A DNA stretch of 64,000 bases from Streptomyces filipinensis (lineage in GTDB: Bacteria > Actinomycetota > Actinomycetes > Streptomycetales > Streptomycetaceae). A program made the translations under genes and the position numbers. Within the stretch, counting starts at the first letter, position 1, and every line of letters starts with the position of its first letter. Location of the stretch: contig NZ_BMTD01000016.1 of NCBI RefSeq assembly GCF_014649495.1, forward strand, positions 146,201 to 210,200. Reading direction: 5' to 3'. This document shows, one piece after another, positions 9,212 through 17,810 of this stretch. The notes under the pieces are model-generated. The model did not search any database. It was given only the letters and a program-made list of their open reading frames with translations, and had not been told where the DNA came from.

Positions 9212-11431
9212 TCATCGCTCCCTGACCAGTGCGGCGTACGCGCCACCGCGCGCCACCAGCTCCTCGTGGCGCCCGCGCTCGACGACCGTGCCGTGCTGCA
9301 GCACGACGATCTCGTCGCTGTCGCGGACGGTGCTCAGCCGGTGCGCGATCACCACGCAGGCACAGCCGCGCCGGCGCAGGTTGTCCATCACGACCAGTTC
9401 GGTCTCCGCGTCCAGCGCGCTGGTCACCTCGTCCAGCACCAGGATGCTGGGCCGGCGCACCAGCGCCCGCGCGATCTCCAGCCGCTGGCGCTGCCCGCCG
9501 GAGAAGTTGTGGCCGTCCTGCTCGACCCTGCTGTGGATACCGCCGGGCCGGCGCGTCACCACGTCGTACAGCGCCGCGTCCTTCAGCGCCTCGACCACGG
9601 CCTCGTCCGGGATCGACGGGTCCCACAGGGCGATGTTGTCGCGGACCGAGCCCTCGAAGAGGAACACGTCCTGGTCGACGAAGGAGACGGAGGCGGCGAG
9701 CGCGCCACGCGGGATGTCCTCGAGGCGGCGGCCGTCGATACGGATCACCCCGTCCCACGGGGTGTACAGGCCGGAGATCAGCCGGGACACCGTGGACTTG
9801 CCGCTGCCCGAGCCGCCGACCAGCGCCACCTGCTGCCCGGGGCCCACGGTCAGGTCGAAGCCGGTCAGCAACGGCTGGTCCAGCGGGCTGTAGCCGAAGG
9901 TGACGTTCTCCAGCTCGACGTGCCCGTGCAGTCGGCGCGTGGAGTCGGCACCCCCGGGGCGGGCGTAGAGCGGGTCGGCCTGGAAGTTCTCCACGTCCTT
10001 CAGCCGGGCCACGTCGGCCGCGAAGTCCTGGATGCGGCCCGCCACGCCGTTGAGGCGGGTCAGCGGCGCGGTGAAGCGGGTGACCAGCGCCTGGAAGGCG
10101 ACCAGCAGACCCACCGAGATATGCCCCTCGACCGCGCGCAGGCCGCCGATCCACAGGATCAGCGCGCTGTTGAAGGTGGCGAGGGTGGGGGCGACCACGC
10201 CCAGCCAGGCGCTCGGCACACCGAGCCGCTGCTGTTCCTCCAGCGTGGTGGCGTGCTGCCCGGCCCACTTGCGGAAGTAGCCGTCCTCGCCGCCGGTGGC
10301 CTTCATCGTCTCGATCAGCTGAAGACCGGTGTACGAGGTGTTGGTCAGCCGTGCCGTGTCGGCCCGGAGCTTCGCGGTACGGGTCGCGCGCAGCCGTACC
10401 ACCAGCCGCATGGCGACCACGTTCAGCAGGGCCACGCCGATGCCGACGCCCGTCAGCTGCGGGTCGTAGGTGTAGAGCAGCACCGCGTACAGCACGACGA
10501 CGATGGCGTCCACGCCCGCCGCCGCGAGGTCGCGGGCCAGGGTCTCCGCCACCTGGTCGTTGGACTGCAGGCGCTGCACCAGGTCGGCGGGGGAGCGCTG
10601 GGCGAAGAACGTCACCGGCAGCCGCAGCAGATGGCGCAGGAACCGGGCGCTGGAGAGGGTGGAGGAGATGATCCGGCCGTGCAGCAGGTTGGCCTGCTGC
10701 AGCCAGGTCAGCACCAGCGTGAGCAGCACGCAGGTGGCCATCGAGGCGAACAGCACGCCCAGCAGGGAGGTCTGGCCGCCGATGAGGAACGTGTCGATGT
10801 AGGTGCGGCTGAGCGCGGGCACCGCGGCGCCGACCGCGACCAGCAGGAGACTGGCCAGGACGGCGGCGGGCAGGGTGCCCGCGGTGCCGCGCAGCCGGGC
10901 CGGCATCGCGCCGAGCACGCCAGGCTTGCGCCCGCCGTTGGTGAATCCGTCGCCCGGCTCCAGTACCAGCACCACACCGGTGAAGCTGCCGTCGAACTCC
11001 TCCATGGGCACGAACCGGCGGCCCTTGGCGGGGTCGTTGATGTGGACGCCCCGGCGGCCGAAGCGGCGGCCCATGCCGTCGAAGACGACGTAGTGGTTGA
11101 ACTCCCAGAACAGGATGGCCGGTGCCCGCACCTCGGCGAGTGCGGCCAGGTCCATCTGCATGCCCTTGGCGGTGAGGCCGTAACCGCGGGCCGCCTTCAG
11201 CAGGTTGGAGGCGCGTGAGCCGTCGCGGGAGACACCGCAGGCGATACGCAGTTCCTCCAGCGGGACGTGCCGGCCGTAGTGCGCGAGAACCATCGCCAGC
11301 GAGGCGGCGCCGCACTCGACGGCCTCCATCTGGAGCACGGTGGGCGTACGGACCGTGCCGCCACGGGGCTTGGGGACCGGCCGTTTGGCCGGGGCGGCGC
11401 GTCTGCGGCCGCGTTCCTGTGTGGTGGTCAC
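9212..11431 (-). CDS. NHLP-type ABC exporter with C39 peptidase domain
   Basis: This 739-aa protein joins three modules. Residues 20-150 form a C39 cysteine peptidase with the catalytic Cys in VECGAAS (about residue 40), His in FNHYVVFDG and Asp in INDPAKG. A six-helix membrane domain covers about 180-450. The ATPase has Walker A GGSGSGKST near 534, signature FSGGQRQRLEIARA and Walker B LVLDEVTSALD. C39 exporters cut double-glycine leaders while exporting the core, and the precursor three genes upstream carries VSGG. The GTG at 11431 overlaps the adaptor stop as GTGA; a TTG at 11443 would add four residues. All catalytic residues appear present. Confidence 0.92.
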   Translation of the reverse strand: MTTTQERGRRRAAPAKRPVPKPRGGTVRTPTVLQMEAVECGAASLAMVLAHYGRHVPLEELRIACGVSRDGSRASNLLKAARGYGLTAKGMQMDLAALAEVRAPAILFWEFNHYVVFDGMGRRFGRRGVHINDPAKGRRFVPMEEFDGSFTGVVLVLEPGDGFTNGGRKPGVLGAMPARLRGTAGTLPAAVLASLLLVAVGAAVPALSRTYIDTFLIGGQTSLLGVLFASMATCVLLTLVLTWLQQANLLHGRIISSTLSSARFLRHLLRLPVTFFAQRSPADLVQRLQSNDQVAETLARDLAAAGVDAIVVVLYAVLLYTYDPQLTGVGIGVALLNVVAMRLVVRLRATRTAKLRADTARLTNTSYTGLQLIETMKATGGEDGYFRKWAGQHATTLEEQQRLGVPSAWLGVVAPTLATFNSALILWIGGLRAVEGHISVGLLVAFQALVTRFTAPLTRLNGVAGRIQDFAADVARLKDVENFQADPLYARPGGADSTRRLHGHVELENVTFGYSPLDQPLLTGFDLTVGPGQQVALVGGSGSGKSTVSRLISGLYTPWDGVIRIDGRRLEDIPRGALAASVSFVDQDVFLFEGSVRDNIALWDPSIPDEAVVEALKDAALYDVVTRRPGGIHSRVEQDGHNFSGGQRQRLEIARALVRRPSILVLDEVTSALDAETELVVMDNLRRRGCACVVIAHRLSTVRDSDEIVVLQHGTVVERGRHEELVARGGAYAALVRER

Positions 11432-12234
11432 GGGAGCAGCCAATCGACGGGACGCTGGTCGGCCAGCTTGATGGAACCGGAGGCGAGTGTCATGGAGTCG
11501 AGCCGGAACGGCGGTCCGTCGGTGGTGGACCAGCGATAGCCGCTCTTCGTGTCCGGTGCGGCGTCGAGTGCCACCAGGACGGCCACCGGGCGGCCCCTGC
11601 GGGTGAACTGCTCACCGAGCTGGCTGTCGCCGAGGAACGCGGAGATCGACTGGGCGGACTGGGCGGTGCGGTCCACGGACTTCACCCGGCCGCGCAGCAC
11701 GCCGTACGTCTGGGTCGGCACCGAGGAGACGGTGAGGTCGACGGAGGCGTGCGCCGGGATGGCGGCGGCGTTCTCGGCGGGGACGTACACGGTCGCGTAC
11801 AGCGGGTCGGAGGCGTGGGCGGCCTTCTCCACGGCGGCGACGTTCGTGCCGGTCTGGATGATCTGCCCGATGGTGGCGGCGAGCGTGGTGACGCGGCCGG
11901 CGGCGACGGTGCGGACCACGGAATCGCCCTGACTCGTACGGACCTTGAGGACGGGCGCGTTCGCGGGCAGCCGCTCGCCCTGTCTGGCGAGGACGGCCGT
12001 CACCTGGCCGGACACCGGGCTCTGCAGCAGATAGCTGCCCTGCCCGTGGGTGAGGACGGCCGGTGCGCTGACCGTGGAGGCGACCGAACCGGTCACGGCC
12101 CAGACGGAGGCCGCCGCCATGACGACGACGGTGACGCCCAGGGCGAGCCAGCCCTGCGGCCGGGCCAGCCGCACGGGCAGGTCCAGCTCTTCGGGCGACT
12201 GGAGCTTGGCGAGGGCCTGTTGGCGGAACTGCAC
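11428..12234 (-). CDS. HlyD-family secretion adaptor of the peptide exporter
   Basis: A 268-aa membrane-fusion-type protein: a short cytoplasmic N-terminus, one transmembrane helix (LALGVTVVVMAAASVWAV), then a beta-rich extracytoplasmic region containing a lipoyl-like hairpin (QSPVSGQVTAVLARQGERL). NHLP bacteriocin systems regularly include such an adaptor beside the two ABC proteins; in a monoderm it would act outside the membrane as a scaffold or peptide guide. The GTG start at 12234 is preceded by GAGGGAAG. Its stop overlaps the start of the C39 exporter, and the gap to the precursor gene contains a strong hairpin. Confidence 0.85.
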   Translation of the reverse strand: MQFRQQALAKLQSPEELDLPVRLARPQGWLALGVTVVVMAAASVWAVTGSVASTVSAPAVLTHGQGSYLLQSPVSGQVTAVLARQGERLPANAPVLKVRTSQGDSVVRTVAAGRVTTLAATIGQIIQTGTNVAAVEKAAHASDPLYATVYVPAENAAAIPAHASVDLTVSSVPTQTYGVLRGRVKSVDRTAQSAQSISAFLGDSQLGEQFTRRGRPVAVLVALDAAPDTKSGYRWSTTDGPPFRLDSMTLASGSIKLADQRPVDWLLP

Positions 12235-12285
12235 GGGACTTCCCTCACCTGTGGGGGAGACGCTGCTGTTTCAGGGCACCGGCAA

Positions 12286-12314
12286 GTCCCGGAGCCGAGG
12301 GACGGCTCCGGGAC
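12286..12314. promoter_or_regulatory. hairpin between precursor and exporter genes
   Basis: A perfect 12-bp inverted repeat (arm GTCCCGGAGCCG at 12286-12297, partner 12303-12314) with a 5-nt loop lies between the precursor stop (12334) and the adaptor start (12234). No T-run follows on the transcribed strand. It could partially terminate transcription or protect the upstream mRNA 3' end, giving more precursor than exporter; that role is inferred. Confidence 0.65.
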
Positions 12315-12333
12315 TCGACGACGCAAGGCGCGA

Positions 12334-12549
12334 TCAGAGACCGGCGACCAGGTCGGTGACCGGCTGGACGTTCAGGCCGGTGACGCCCTGGACGGTGCCG
12401 ATGGCGGTGTTGGCCACGCCGGAGACCGGGGCGATGCCGTTGACGGCGCCGGTCACGGTGTTGAGGGCGTTCACGGACAGACCGCCGGAGACGTTGTCCA
12501 GCTCGGCGTCCGAGATCTCGACGGTCTCAACCTGGGGGGTGGAGTTCAT
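12334..12549 (-). CDS. cysteine-free double-glycine-leader peptide precursor
   Basis: A 71-aa precursor whose ATG at 12549 follows a good ribosome site (AGGAAGGGAAG). The leader, residues 1-23, ends ISDAELDNVSGG, a classical double-glycine cleavage signal. The predicted 48-residue core is rich in Val, Gly, Asn, Thr and Ala, hydrophobic, without Cys, Lys, Arg or aromatic residues, and with one acidic residue. It has an internal repeat: NTVTGAVNG recurs as NTAIGTVQG 17 residues later. Relatives are sometimes labelled type A2 lantipeptides from the leader, but lanthionine rings need Cys and no LanM is adjacent. Export and cleavage by the downstream C39 exporter is the likely fate; the function of the core is unknown. 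Confidence 0.85.
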   Translation of the reverse strand: MNSTPQVETVEISDAELDNVSGGLSVNALNTVTGAVNGIAPVSGVANTAIGTVQGVTGLNVQPVTDLVAGL

Positions 12550-13004
12550 GGTGGAACTTCCCTTCCTGATGGGTATTTCACAAGGGGGGAGCGGCCCCCT
12601 CTGGGGACAGACGGACGGCCGCGACCGCGGGAGGCCGGGCCCCTGTCTCCAGGAGCCCGCCGCAACCCCCGCGATGCGATGGATCAAAGCACGCAGGCGG
12701 GGCGCGCTTCCAATCAACCAGGGCTCTCACCTGCGCACTTGATGGGCGCGAGAGTTCATCCGTGCAGGCGTGCGCACGCCGTGTCGGCGACTCCTTCACA
12801 TGCGGCACGGCTTCGGTGCGTCCGGCCCCTTGCCTGCCGGTCGGCGAATCCGGCACTCCTCGCCAATGGAGTGCCGGGGGGCGCGCGGATGTGCAGATCC
12901 CCGGTCGGCAGTGACTTGGTTGAGTATTCAATGTGTAGATTCCCTGAAGCAGGGATTCCACATCGTGCCCGGAGCGGACCGTTACTGATCGGTAGCGGAA
13001 CGTG
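12550..13004. promoter_or_regulatory. 455-nt region upstream of the peptide operon
   Basis: No supported gene lies here; an open minus-strand frame at 12578-12961 translates to low-complexity sequence. The stretch 12905-12990 is distinctly AT-richer than its surroundings and is the best place for the promoter of the minus-strand peptide operon, but I could not fix a -10/-35 pair. A near-perfect small inverted repeat (TTCCCTG/CAGGGAT) lies at about 12940-12958. Confidence 0.45.
12850..12877. promoter_or_regulatory. perfect 10-bp inverted repeat, operator or terminator
   Basis: CCGGCACTCC at 12850-12859 pairs with GGAGTGCCGG at 12868-12877 across an 8-nt AT-containing spacer. It lies about 300 nt upstream of the peptide precursor and beyond the stop of the thioesterase gene. 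It could be a regulator site for the peptide operon or a terminator for the thioesterase transcript. Confidence 0.5.
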
Positions 13005-13418
13005 TCAGCCCAGAATCGCGTACACCGTGCTCGCCCGGGCCGCGAGCGCCCCCGAACCGGCGTCGCTCATCGTGATGTCGGCGAACGCCATCCGGCGGCC
13101 CAGCTTCGTCAGCACCGCTTCGATCCGGACATCGGAACCGGTCACCGCCCGCTGGAACGACGTCGACTGCTGAACCGTCGTCATCGGCACGAAGCCGCCC
13201 CGCGCGGCGGACACCGCGATCACCGTCGCCGTGTCGGCGGCCGCCATCAGCGCCTGTCCCGACATCCCGCCGCCCTCCCGGGCCAGCCGCTCGGACCAGG
13301 GCAGTCGCAGCACGGCCCGGCCCTCGCCCACCGCCTCGACGGTCAGGGCGAGATCGAGCACCCACGGGGCGAAGTTCACGGAGAGGATCTTGTCGGCTTC
13401 GGCGGGGGTCATCGTCAT
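13005..13418 (-). CDS. PaaI-like hotdog thioesterase
   Basis: A 137-aa hotdog-fold protein. The sequence GGGMSGQALMAAADTATVIAV carries the helix typical of the PaaI/YbgC group, followed by the TTVQQSTSFQRAV strand. Such enzymes hydrolyse acyl-CoA thioesters, often in aromatic-acid catabolism. The ATG at 13418 gives the usual family length; the frame extends upstream to 13511 but the extra residues look non-coding. No strong ribosome site is visible. It is divergent from the protease gene, and no pathway partners are nearby. Confidence 0.78.
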   Translation of the reverse strand: MTMTPAEADKILSVNFAPWVLDLALTVEAVGEGRAVLRLPWSERLAREGGGMSGQALMAAADTATVIAVSAARGGFVPMTTVQQSTSFQRAVTGSDVRIEAVLTKLGRRMAFADITMSDAGSGALAARASTVYAILG

Positions 13419-13602
13419 ATGGCGGATTGTTCCCGGCCGCCCGCCATGACACGCGGAGCATGGCCGATTCGCCCGCCCGGTACGGCCGTTGGGAAACGGA
13501 ATTGAACACACCGCGCGGCCGGCGCGTACGTACGGCCATCCAGGCGCCCCGAAACGAACTGCCCGTCAGTGGCAGACCCCCGTCCCCAGGAGGTCGAGAA
13601 GT

Positions 13603-15078
13603 TTGAGTCACAAGCGAATGCCCAAGCGCAAGGTCGCGATAGCGGTGGGCGGTGTCGCGGCGCTCGGAGCAGCGGCCATCCTGCTGCCCAACGCCAACGC
13701 GTCGCAGGACAACGGCAACCAGGCCGCGGGCGTCACCGGCAGCACGAAGACACTGAAGGCCACCCAGGCCTCGAACCTGGCCGCCCAGCTTGAGAAGGCC
13801 CTCGGTGACGCCGCCGCCGGCGCGTACTACGACGGCGCCAAGCAGCAGCTGGTCGTCAACGTCGTCAGCGGCGACAACAACGTGATCGCCCAGGCGAAGA
13901 AGGCCGGCGCGGTCGTCCGTCAGGTGAAGAACAGCACCCGTGCCCTCAAGAGCGCCGCCGGCACGCTGAAGACCAAGGCGACGATTCCCGGTACCTCCTG
14001 GGCCGTGGACCCGCGCACCAACAAGATCCTGGTCACCGCCGACTCCACCGTCACCGGCGCCAAGTGGAACAGACTGCAGTCGACGGTGCAGAGCCTCGGC
14101 TCCGGCATGGCGACTCTGAAGAAGTCGGCCGGCAGCTTCAAGACCTTCGTCTCGGGCGGCGACGCCATCTTCTCCCAGACCCAGCAGGGCGGCGTGCGCT
14201 GCTCCCTCGGCTTCAACGTCACCGCGTCCGACGGCAGCCCCGCCTTCCTGACGGCCGGTCACTGCGGAGTCGCCGCGAAGGACTGGTCCGACTCCCAGAA
14301 CGGCCAGCCGATCGCATCCGTCGACCAGGCCAAGTTCCCCGGCAACGACTTCTCGCTCGTCAAGTACACGGACGCGAACACCCAGGCGCCCAGCGAGGTC
14401 AACACCGGCAACGGGCAGACCGTGCAGATCACCCAGGCCGCCGACGCCACCGTCGGTGAGACCGTGTTCCGCATGGGTTCCACCACCGGTCTGCACGACG
14501 GCCAGGTCACCGGGCTCGACGCCACCGTCAACTTCGCGAGCGAGACGAACCCCGGCGGCACCGACACCGTCAACGGCCTCATCCAGACCAACGTCTGCGC
14601 CGAGCCCGGCGACAGCGGCGGCTCCCTGTTCACCCAGGACGGCGGCGCTGTCGGCCTCACCTCCGGCGGCAGCGGCGACTGCACCAGCGGCGGCGAGACC
14701 TTCTTCCAGCCGGTCACCGCGGCCCTGCAGGCCACCGGCGCGACACTCGGCAACGGCGGCAACGGCGGCAACGGCGGCAACGGCGGCAACGGCGGCAACG
14801 CGGGCAACGGTGCGGGTGACCAGTCCGGCGCGGCCGACCCGTCCGCCTCGGCGGGCGACCAGTCCGGTGCGGCCGACCCGTCCGCCTCGGCGGGCGACCA
14901 GTCCGGTGCGGGTGACCAGTCCGCCTCGGCCGACCCGTCCGCCTCGGCCGGTGACCAGTCCGGCGCCGGTGACCAGTCCGGGAACGGCGTCGGCACCGGC
15001 GACCAGTCCGGCGGCGGGAGCGACCAGTCCGGCGCCGGCTCGGCGACCGACGGGTCGTCCCTGACCAGCACGCGCTGA
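13603..15078 (+). CDS. secreted S1-family (streptogrisin-like) serine protease with repetitive tail
   Basis: A 491-aa preproprotease. The TTG at 13603 is supported by AGGAGG 9 nt upstream. It has an N-terminal signal peptide (VAIAVGGVAALGAAAILLPNA), then an alpha-lytic-type propeptide to about residue 180. The catalytic domain has His220 in TAGHC, Asp249 in GNDFSL and Ser338 in GDSGGS. After about residue 385 comes a Gly-Asn run and then 13-residue repeats (GDQSGAADPSASA and variants) of about 80 residues, Ser/Gly/Asp-rich and probably a cell-wall spacer or disordered linker. No sorting signal or carbohydrate-binding module follows the tail. The protease is presumably extracellular and self-processed. 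Confidence 0.92.
   Translation: MSHKRMPKRKVAIAVGGVAALGAAAILLPNANASQDNGNQAAGVTGSTKTLKATQASNLAAQLEKALGDAAAGAYYDGAKQQLVVNVVSGDNNVIAQAKKAGAVVRQVKNSTRALKSAAGTLKTKATIPGTSWAVDPRTNKILVTADSTVTGAKWNRLQSTVQSLGSGMATLKKSAGSFKTFVSGGDAIFSQTQQGGVRCSLGFNVTASDGSPAFLTAGHCGVAAKDWSDSQNGQPIASVDQAKFPGNDFSLVKYTDANTQAPSEVNTGNGQTVQITQAADATVGETVFRMGSTTGLHDGQVTGLDATVNFASETNPGGTDTVNGLIQTNVCAEPGDSGGSLFTQDGGAVGLTSGGSGDCTSGGETFFQPVTAALQATGATLGNGGNGGNGGNGGNGGNAGNGAGDQSGAADPSASAGDQSGAADPSASAGDQSGAGDQSASADPSASAGDQSGAGDQSGNGVGTGDQSGGGSDQSGAGSATDGSSLTSTR
14752..15060 (+). repeat. in-frame tandem repeats in protease tail
   Basis: An AACGGCGGC nonamer is repeated about six times, then 39-nt units encoding GDQSGAADPSASA recur with decay. 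Both types preserve the reading frame, so repeat number can change tail length without inactivating the protease. Confidence 0.8.
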
Positions 15079-15263
15079 GAGCTCCGTCGGCAGAGCAGCG
15101 ACGGGGTGGGTGCCGCGCCGGGCCGTGTTTCGGCAGCGGCACCCTCGTGGCCGGTCGCGTCCACGCGGCCGAGCCGCCTGTCCGGAGCCCCGCGCCCCGC
15201 AGGGGCGCTGCCCCACCCCCGTCTCCCCGCCGGCCTCACCCGCGGTTCCGGCCGACGGGGAAC

Positions 15264-15293
15264 GGCCCGGCCCTCCGGCGGGAGGGCCGGGCC
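15264..15293. terminator. bidirectional terminator hairpin
   Basis: A perfect 13-bp stem (GGCCCGGCCCTCC at 15264-15276 with its complement at 15281-15293) with the 4-nt loop GGCG lies between the convergent protease and phosphatase genes. No T-tract follows, as is common in Streptomyces. Confidence 0.75.
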
Positions 15294-15336
15294 CCACCTC
15301 GGTCCGGACCGGCTGTGGCCGTCCCGGTCGGTCGCG

Positions 15337-17478
15337 TCACGGCTCGGCGTGGGCCCGCAGCAACAGCACTGCCACGTCGTCCACCCGCTCACCGGTCGCC
15401 GCGCTGTGCCGGACCACGTCGTCCGCCAGTCGCTCCAGCGGCCGGTCGCCTGTCTCCGCCAGCAGTTCGCCGAGTCCGGCCAGCGCGTCCTCGATGTCGA
15501 TGCCGGGGGCCTCCACCAGACCGTCGGTGTACAGCACGAGCACCGAACCGGGAGCGAGATCCACCTCGGTGGTCGGATACACCGCGGCCGCGCGAATCCC
15601 GAGCAGCGGGCCGCCGGCCAGATCCAGCACCCGCACCCGCCCGTCCGGCCGTCTCAGCAGCGGCGGCGGATGTCCCGCCCGCGCCATCACCGCCCGCCCG
15701 CGCACCGGGTCCAGCCGCAGATACAGACAACTGGCGAACAGCTCGGCCCCCAGGTCGATCAGGAGCCGGTTGGTGCTGCTCATCACCTCGTGCGGCGCCT
15801 GCCCGACCGTGGTGTACGCCCGGACACCGGTACGGATCTGCCCCATCAGGCCCGCCGCGGCCACGTTGTGCCCCTGCACGTCCCCGATCACCGCCGCCGC
15901 CAGCGGCAGCGTCGGCACCAGGTCGTAGAAGTCGCCGCCGATGTCCATGCCTTGCGTGGCCGGTACATAGCGGGCGGCCGCCTCGATGCCGGGCGGCGGC
16001 GCCAGCGAGTGCGGCAGCAGAGCCTGCTGGAGCCCGTGCGCGAGCCGGTTCTTCGCGTCGTACAGCAGGGCCCTTTCCAGCGCCTGCGCGATCAGCCCGC
16101 CGAGAGATGTCAGTACGGCCCGCTCGTCGGCCGGGAAGGCATGCGGCTCCGCGTACGCCAGCACACACGTGCCCACCGGCCGCCCGGACGCGATCAGCGG
16201 CAGGTACGCCCAGGCCGCGAAGCCGTCCGGGGACTCGTACCTTCCCGGATACAGCCGCTCCAGCTGCTCCCGGGAGTCGAAGAACGCGGGCACCCCGCTG
16301 TGCAGCGCCTGGGTGCCGGGGGTCCGCTCGGTCAGCGGCAGGCCGTGGAACCGCTCCGCGGTGTGCGGATCGGGATACCCGCGATGCCCCAGCACGTGCA
16401 GCCGACCGCCCTGCGAGCCGAGGATCATCATCGCCTGGCTGCCCACCGCCGCAGCCACCTCGCTCCAGACCAGCTGCACCACGTCCTGCACCCCGACCGC
16501 CTCGGTCAGCGCGCCCGCGAGGCCCAGCAGCTGGGAGATCGTCACCAGCCGGGACGGGGACGCGCCCGCCCGCGGGGTCCCGCGCGCCATCTCCGCCACC
16601 GCCCGGGCCCGGCTGATCCGCACGCTCAGCCCGGTCGTGCTCGGATACATGCGGAACGACAGCCACTCGCCCGGTGGGCGCAACGCCACGAAGGACGTCA
16701 CCTGCTGGCTGAGCAACGCCCCGCGGTACCGGTCCTCGTACATCGGGTCGTTCAGCCACGGCACCGACACCCACGGCAGCGTGCCGAGCAGTTCCCCGAC
16801 CGGTCTGCCGAGCAGCTCGGCGGCGGCCGTGTTGAGGAACCCGATCCGGCCGTGCAGATCCAGCGACACCAGCCCGTACGGCAGCCGGGACACCATCCGT
16901 GCCGCCTCCACCGAGCCCAGGGTGTCCGCCACGCCCGCCACCGGCTCCGTGATCACGTCGGTCTCGTGTCCGAGCGGCCGGTTGTCCCGGGCGGCCCCCT
17001 CCAGACGCAGCGCCAGCCGGTCACAGGCGGCCCACAACTGGTCCCGCTCCGCGTCGGACAACTCCGGCGCATGCGCGCCCGGCCAGGTGACGAACACCGC
17101 GCCGTACAGCCGGTGCTCCGTCGCCACCGGCAACGCGGCCAGTGAGAACGGGTACGCCAGCACCACCGCGATCCGCGGATAGCGGCGGGCCATCTCCTCC
17201 TCGCCGCCCACCCACACCAGCCGCCGCTCGCGTGCCGCGTCGGCGACGGGGATCGGCGCCCTCAGCCCGACCCGCTGCCAGGGCGCCGCGAAAGCGCGGG
17301 GCATCCCCGCCATCACCGCCATCTCCAGGACCGGCTCGTCGGGCCTGAGCAGGTACACCGCGCCGGAGTGCGCGCGCACCGCCTGCATCATCGACACCAG
17401 GGCAAGCGACAGCACCGGCTGGACGGCAGGCATCCCGTCGGCCGCCGGTACCGGCCCCGGGCCCGGCCCGTCGGACAC
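15337..17478 (-). CDS. GAF/PAS/PP2C (SpoIIE-type) serine phosphatase
   Basis: A 713-aa regulatory phosphatase. An N-terminal GAF-like region (about 15-165) is followed by a PAS domain (about 200-300, with GLVSLDLHGRIGFLNTAAAELLG), a second GAF region (about 320-470) and a C-terminal PP2C/SpoIIE domain from about 480. The latter has the metal-binding motif GGDFYD at about 512, GDVQGHN, and the terminal DDVAVLLLR. Such proteins dephosphorylate anti-anti-sigma factors in response to signals. GTG 17478 is chosen because GAGGAGG precedes it; the open frame continues upstream without homology. It is divergent from the ramR-like gene and lacks the C-terminal kinase domain found in the protein at 25570. 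Confidence 0.88.
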   Translation of the reverse strand: MSDGPGPGPVPAADGMPAVQPVLSLALVSMMQAVRAHSGAVYLLRPDEPVLEMAVMAGMPRAFAAPWQRVGLRAPIPVADAARERRLVWVGGEEEMARRYPRIAVVLAYPFSLAALPVATEHRLYGAVFVTWPGAHAPELSDAERDQLWAACDRLALRLEGAARDNRPLGHETDVITEPVAGVADTLGSVEAARMVSRLPYGLVSLDLHGRIGFLNTAAAELLGRPVGELLGTLPWVSVPWLNDPMYEDRYRGALLSQQVTSFVALRPPGEWLSFRMYPSTTGLSVRISRARAVAEMARGTPRAGASPSRLVTISQLLGLAGALTEAVGVQDVVQLVWSEVAAAVGSQAMMILGSQGGRLHVLGHRGYPDPHTAERFHGLPLTERTPGTQALHSGVPAFFDSREQLERLYPGRYESPDGFAAWAYLPLIASGRPVGTCVLAYAEPHAFPADERAVLTSLGGLIAQALERALLYDAKNRLAHGLQQALLPHSLAPPPGIEAAARYVPATQGMDIGGDFYDLVPTLPLAAAVIGDVQGHNVAAAGLMGQIRTGVRAYTTVGQAPHEVMSSTNRLLIDLGAELFASCLYLRLDPVRGRAVMARAGHPPPLLRRPDGRVRVLDLAGGPLLGIRAAAVYPTTEVDLAPGSVLVLYTDGLVEAPGIDIEDALAGLGELLAETGDRPLERLADDVVRHSAATGERVDDVAVLLLRAHAEP

Positions 17479-17810
17479 GCCGACCACCTCCTCGTACGGC
17501 CGTGTCGCGCATCCCGGGGACAAGATTCCCTCGCGGGGGCGCGCCGCGCACGGCGAGCGCCCCGGCCACGGGCCGCGGTCCCCTCGTGGCGGATGCCTCC
17601 GGATACCCGCTTCGCCCGTACCCATGCCCGAGTGCCGGATGCACGCACGGCGTACGGGCGCCTCATGTGCGCCCCCACGCACCCTGATGGCCGAATCTCC
17701 GCGCCCGCGAACGGTACGGGCGCCCAAGAATGGGCACGCGCTGTCCCATGCCGCGGTCATGGCACGGGCGACGACGATCATCGGGCGTGGGACGACCAAG
17801 GGGGCGGGCA
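17479..17810. promoter_or_regulatory. divergent control region upstream of the ramR-like gene
   Basis: This 332-nt region separates two divergent genes. GTACGGGCGCC occurs as direct repeats at 17652-17662 and 17714-17724, and an inverted copy CGCCCGTAC lies at 17613-17621. The three copies may be regulator sites for the lanthipeptide regulator; this is inferred from position only. Confidence 0.45.

Noticed and set aside
12578..12961. Minus-strand ORF beginning MESLLQGIYT upstream of the peptide gene
   Set aside because: Start region is AT-rich promoter-like DNA and the remaining translation is low-complexity; no ribosome site or homology seen.
14752..15060. Possible CRISPR-like array
   Set aside because: Short in-frame repeats without unique spacers; coding repeats of the protease tail.
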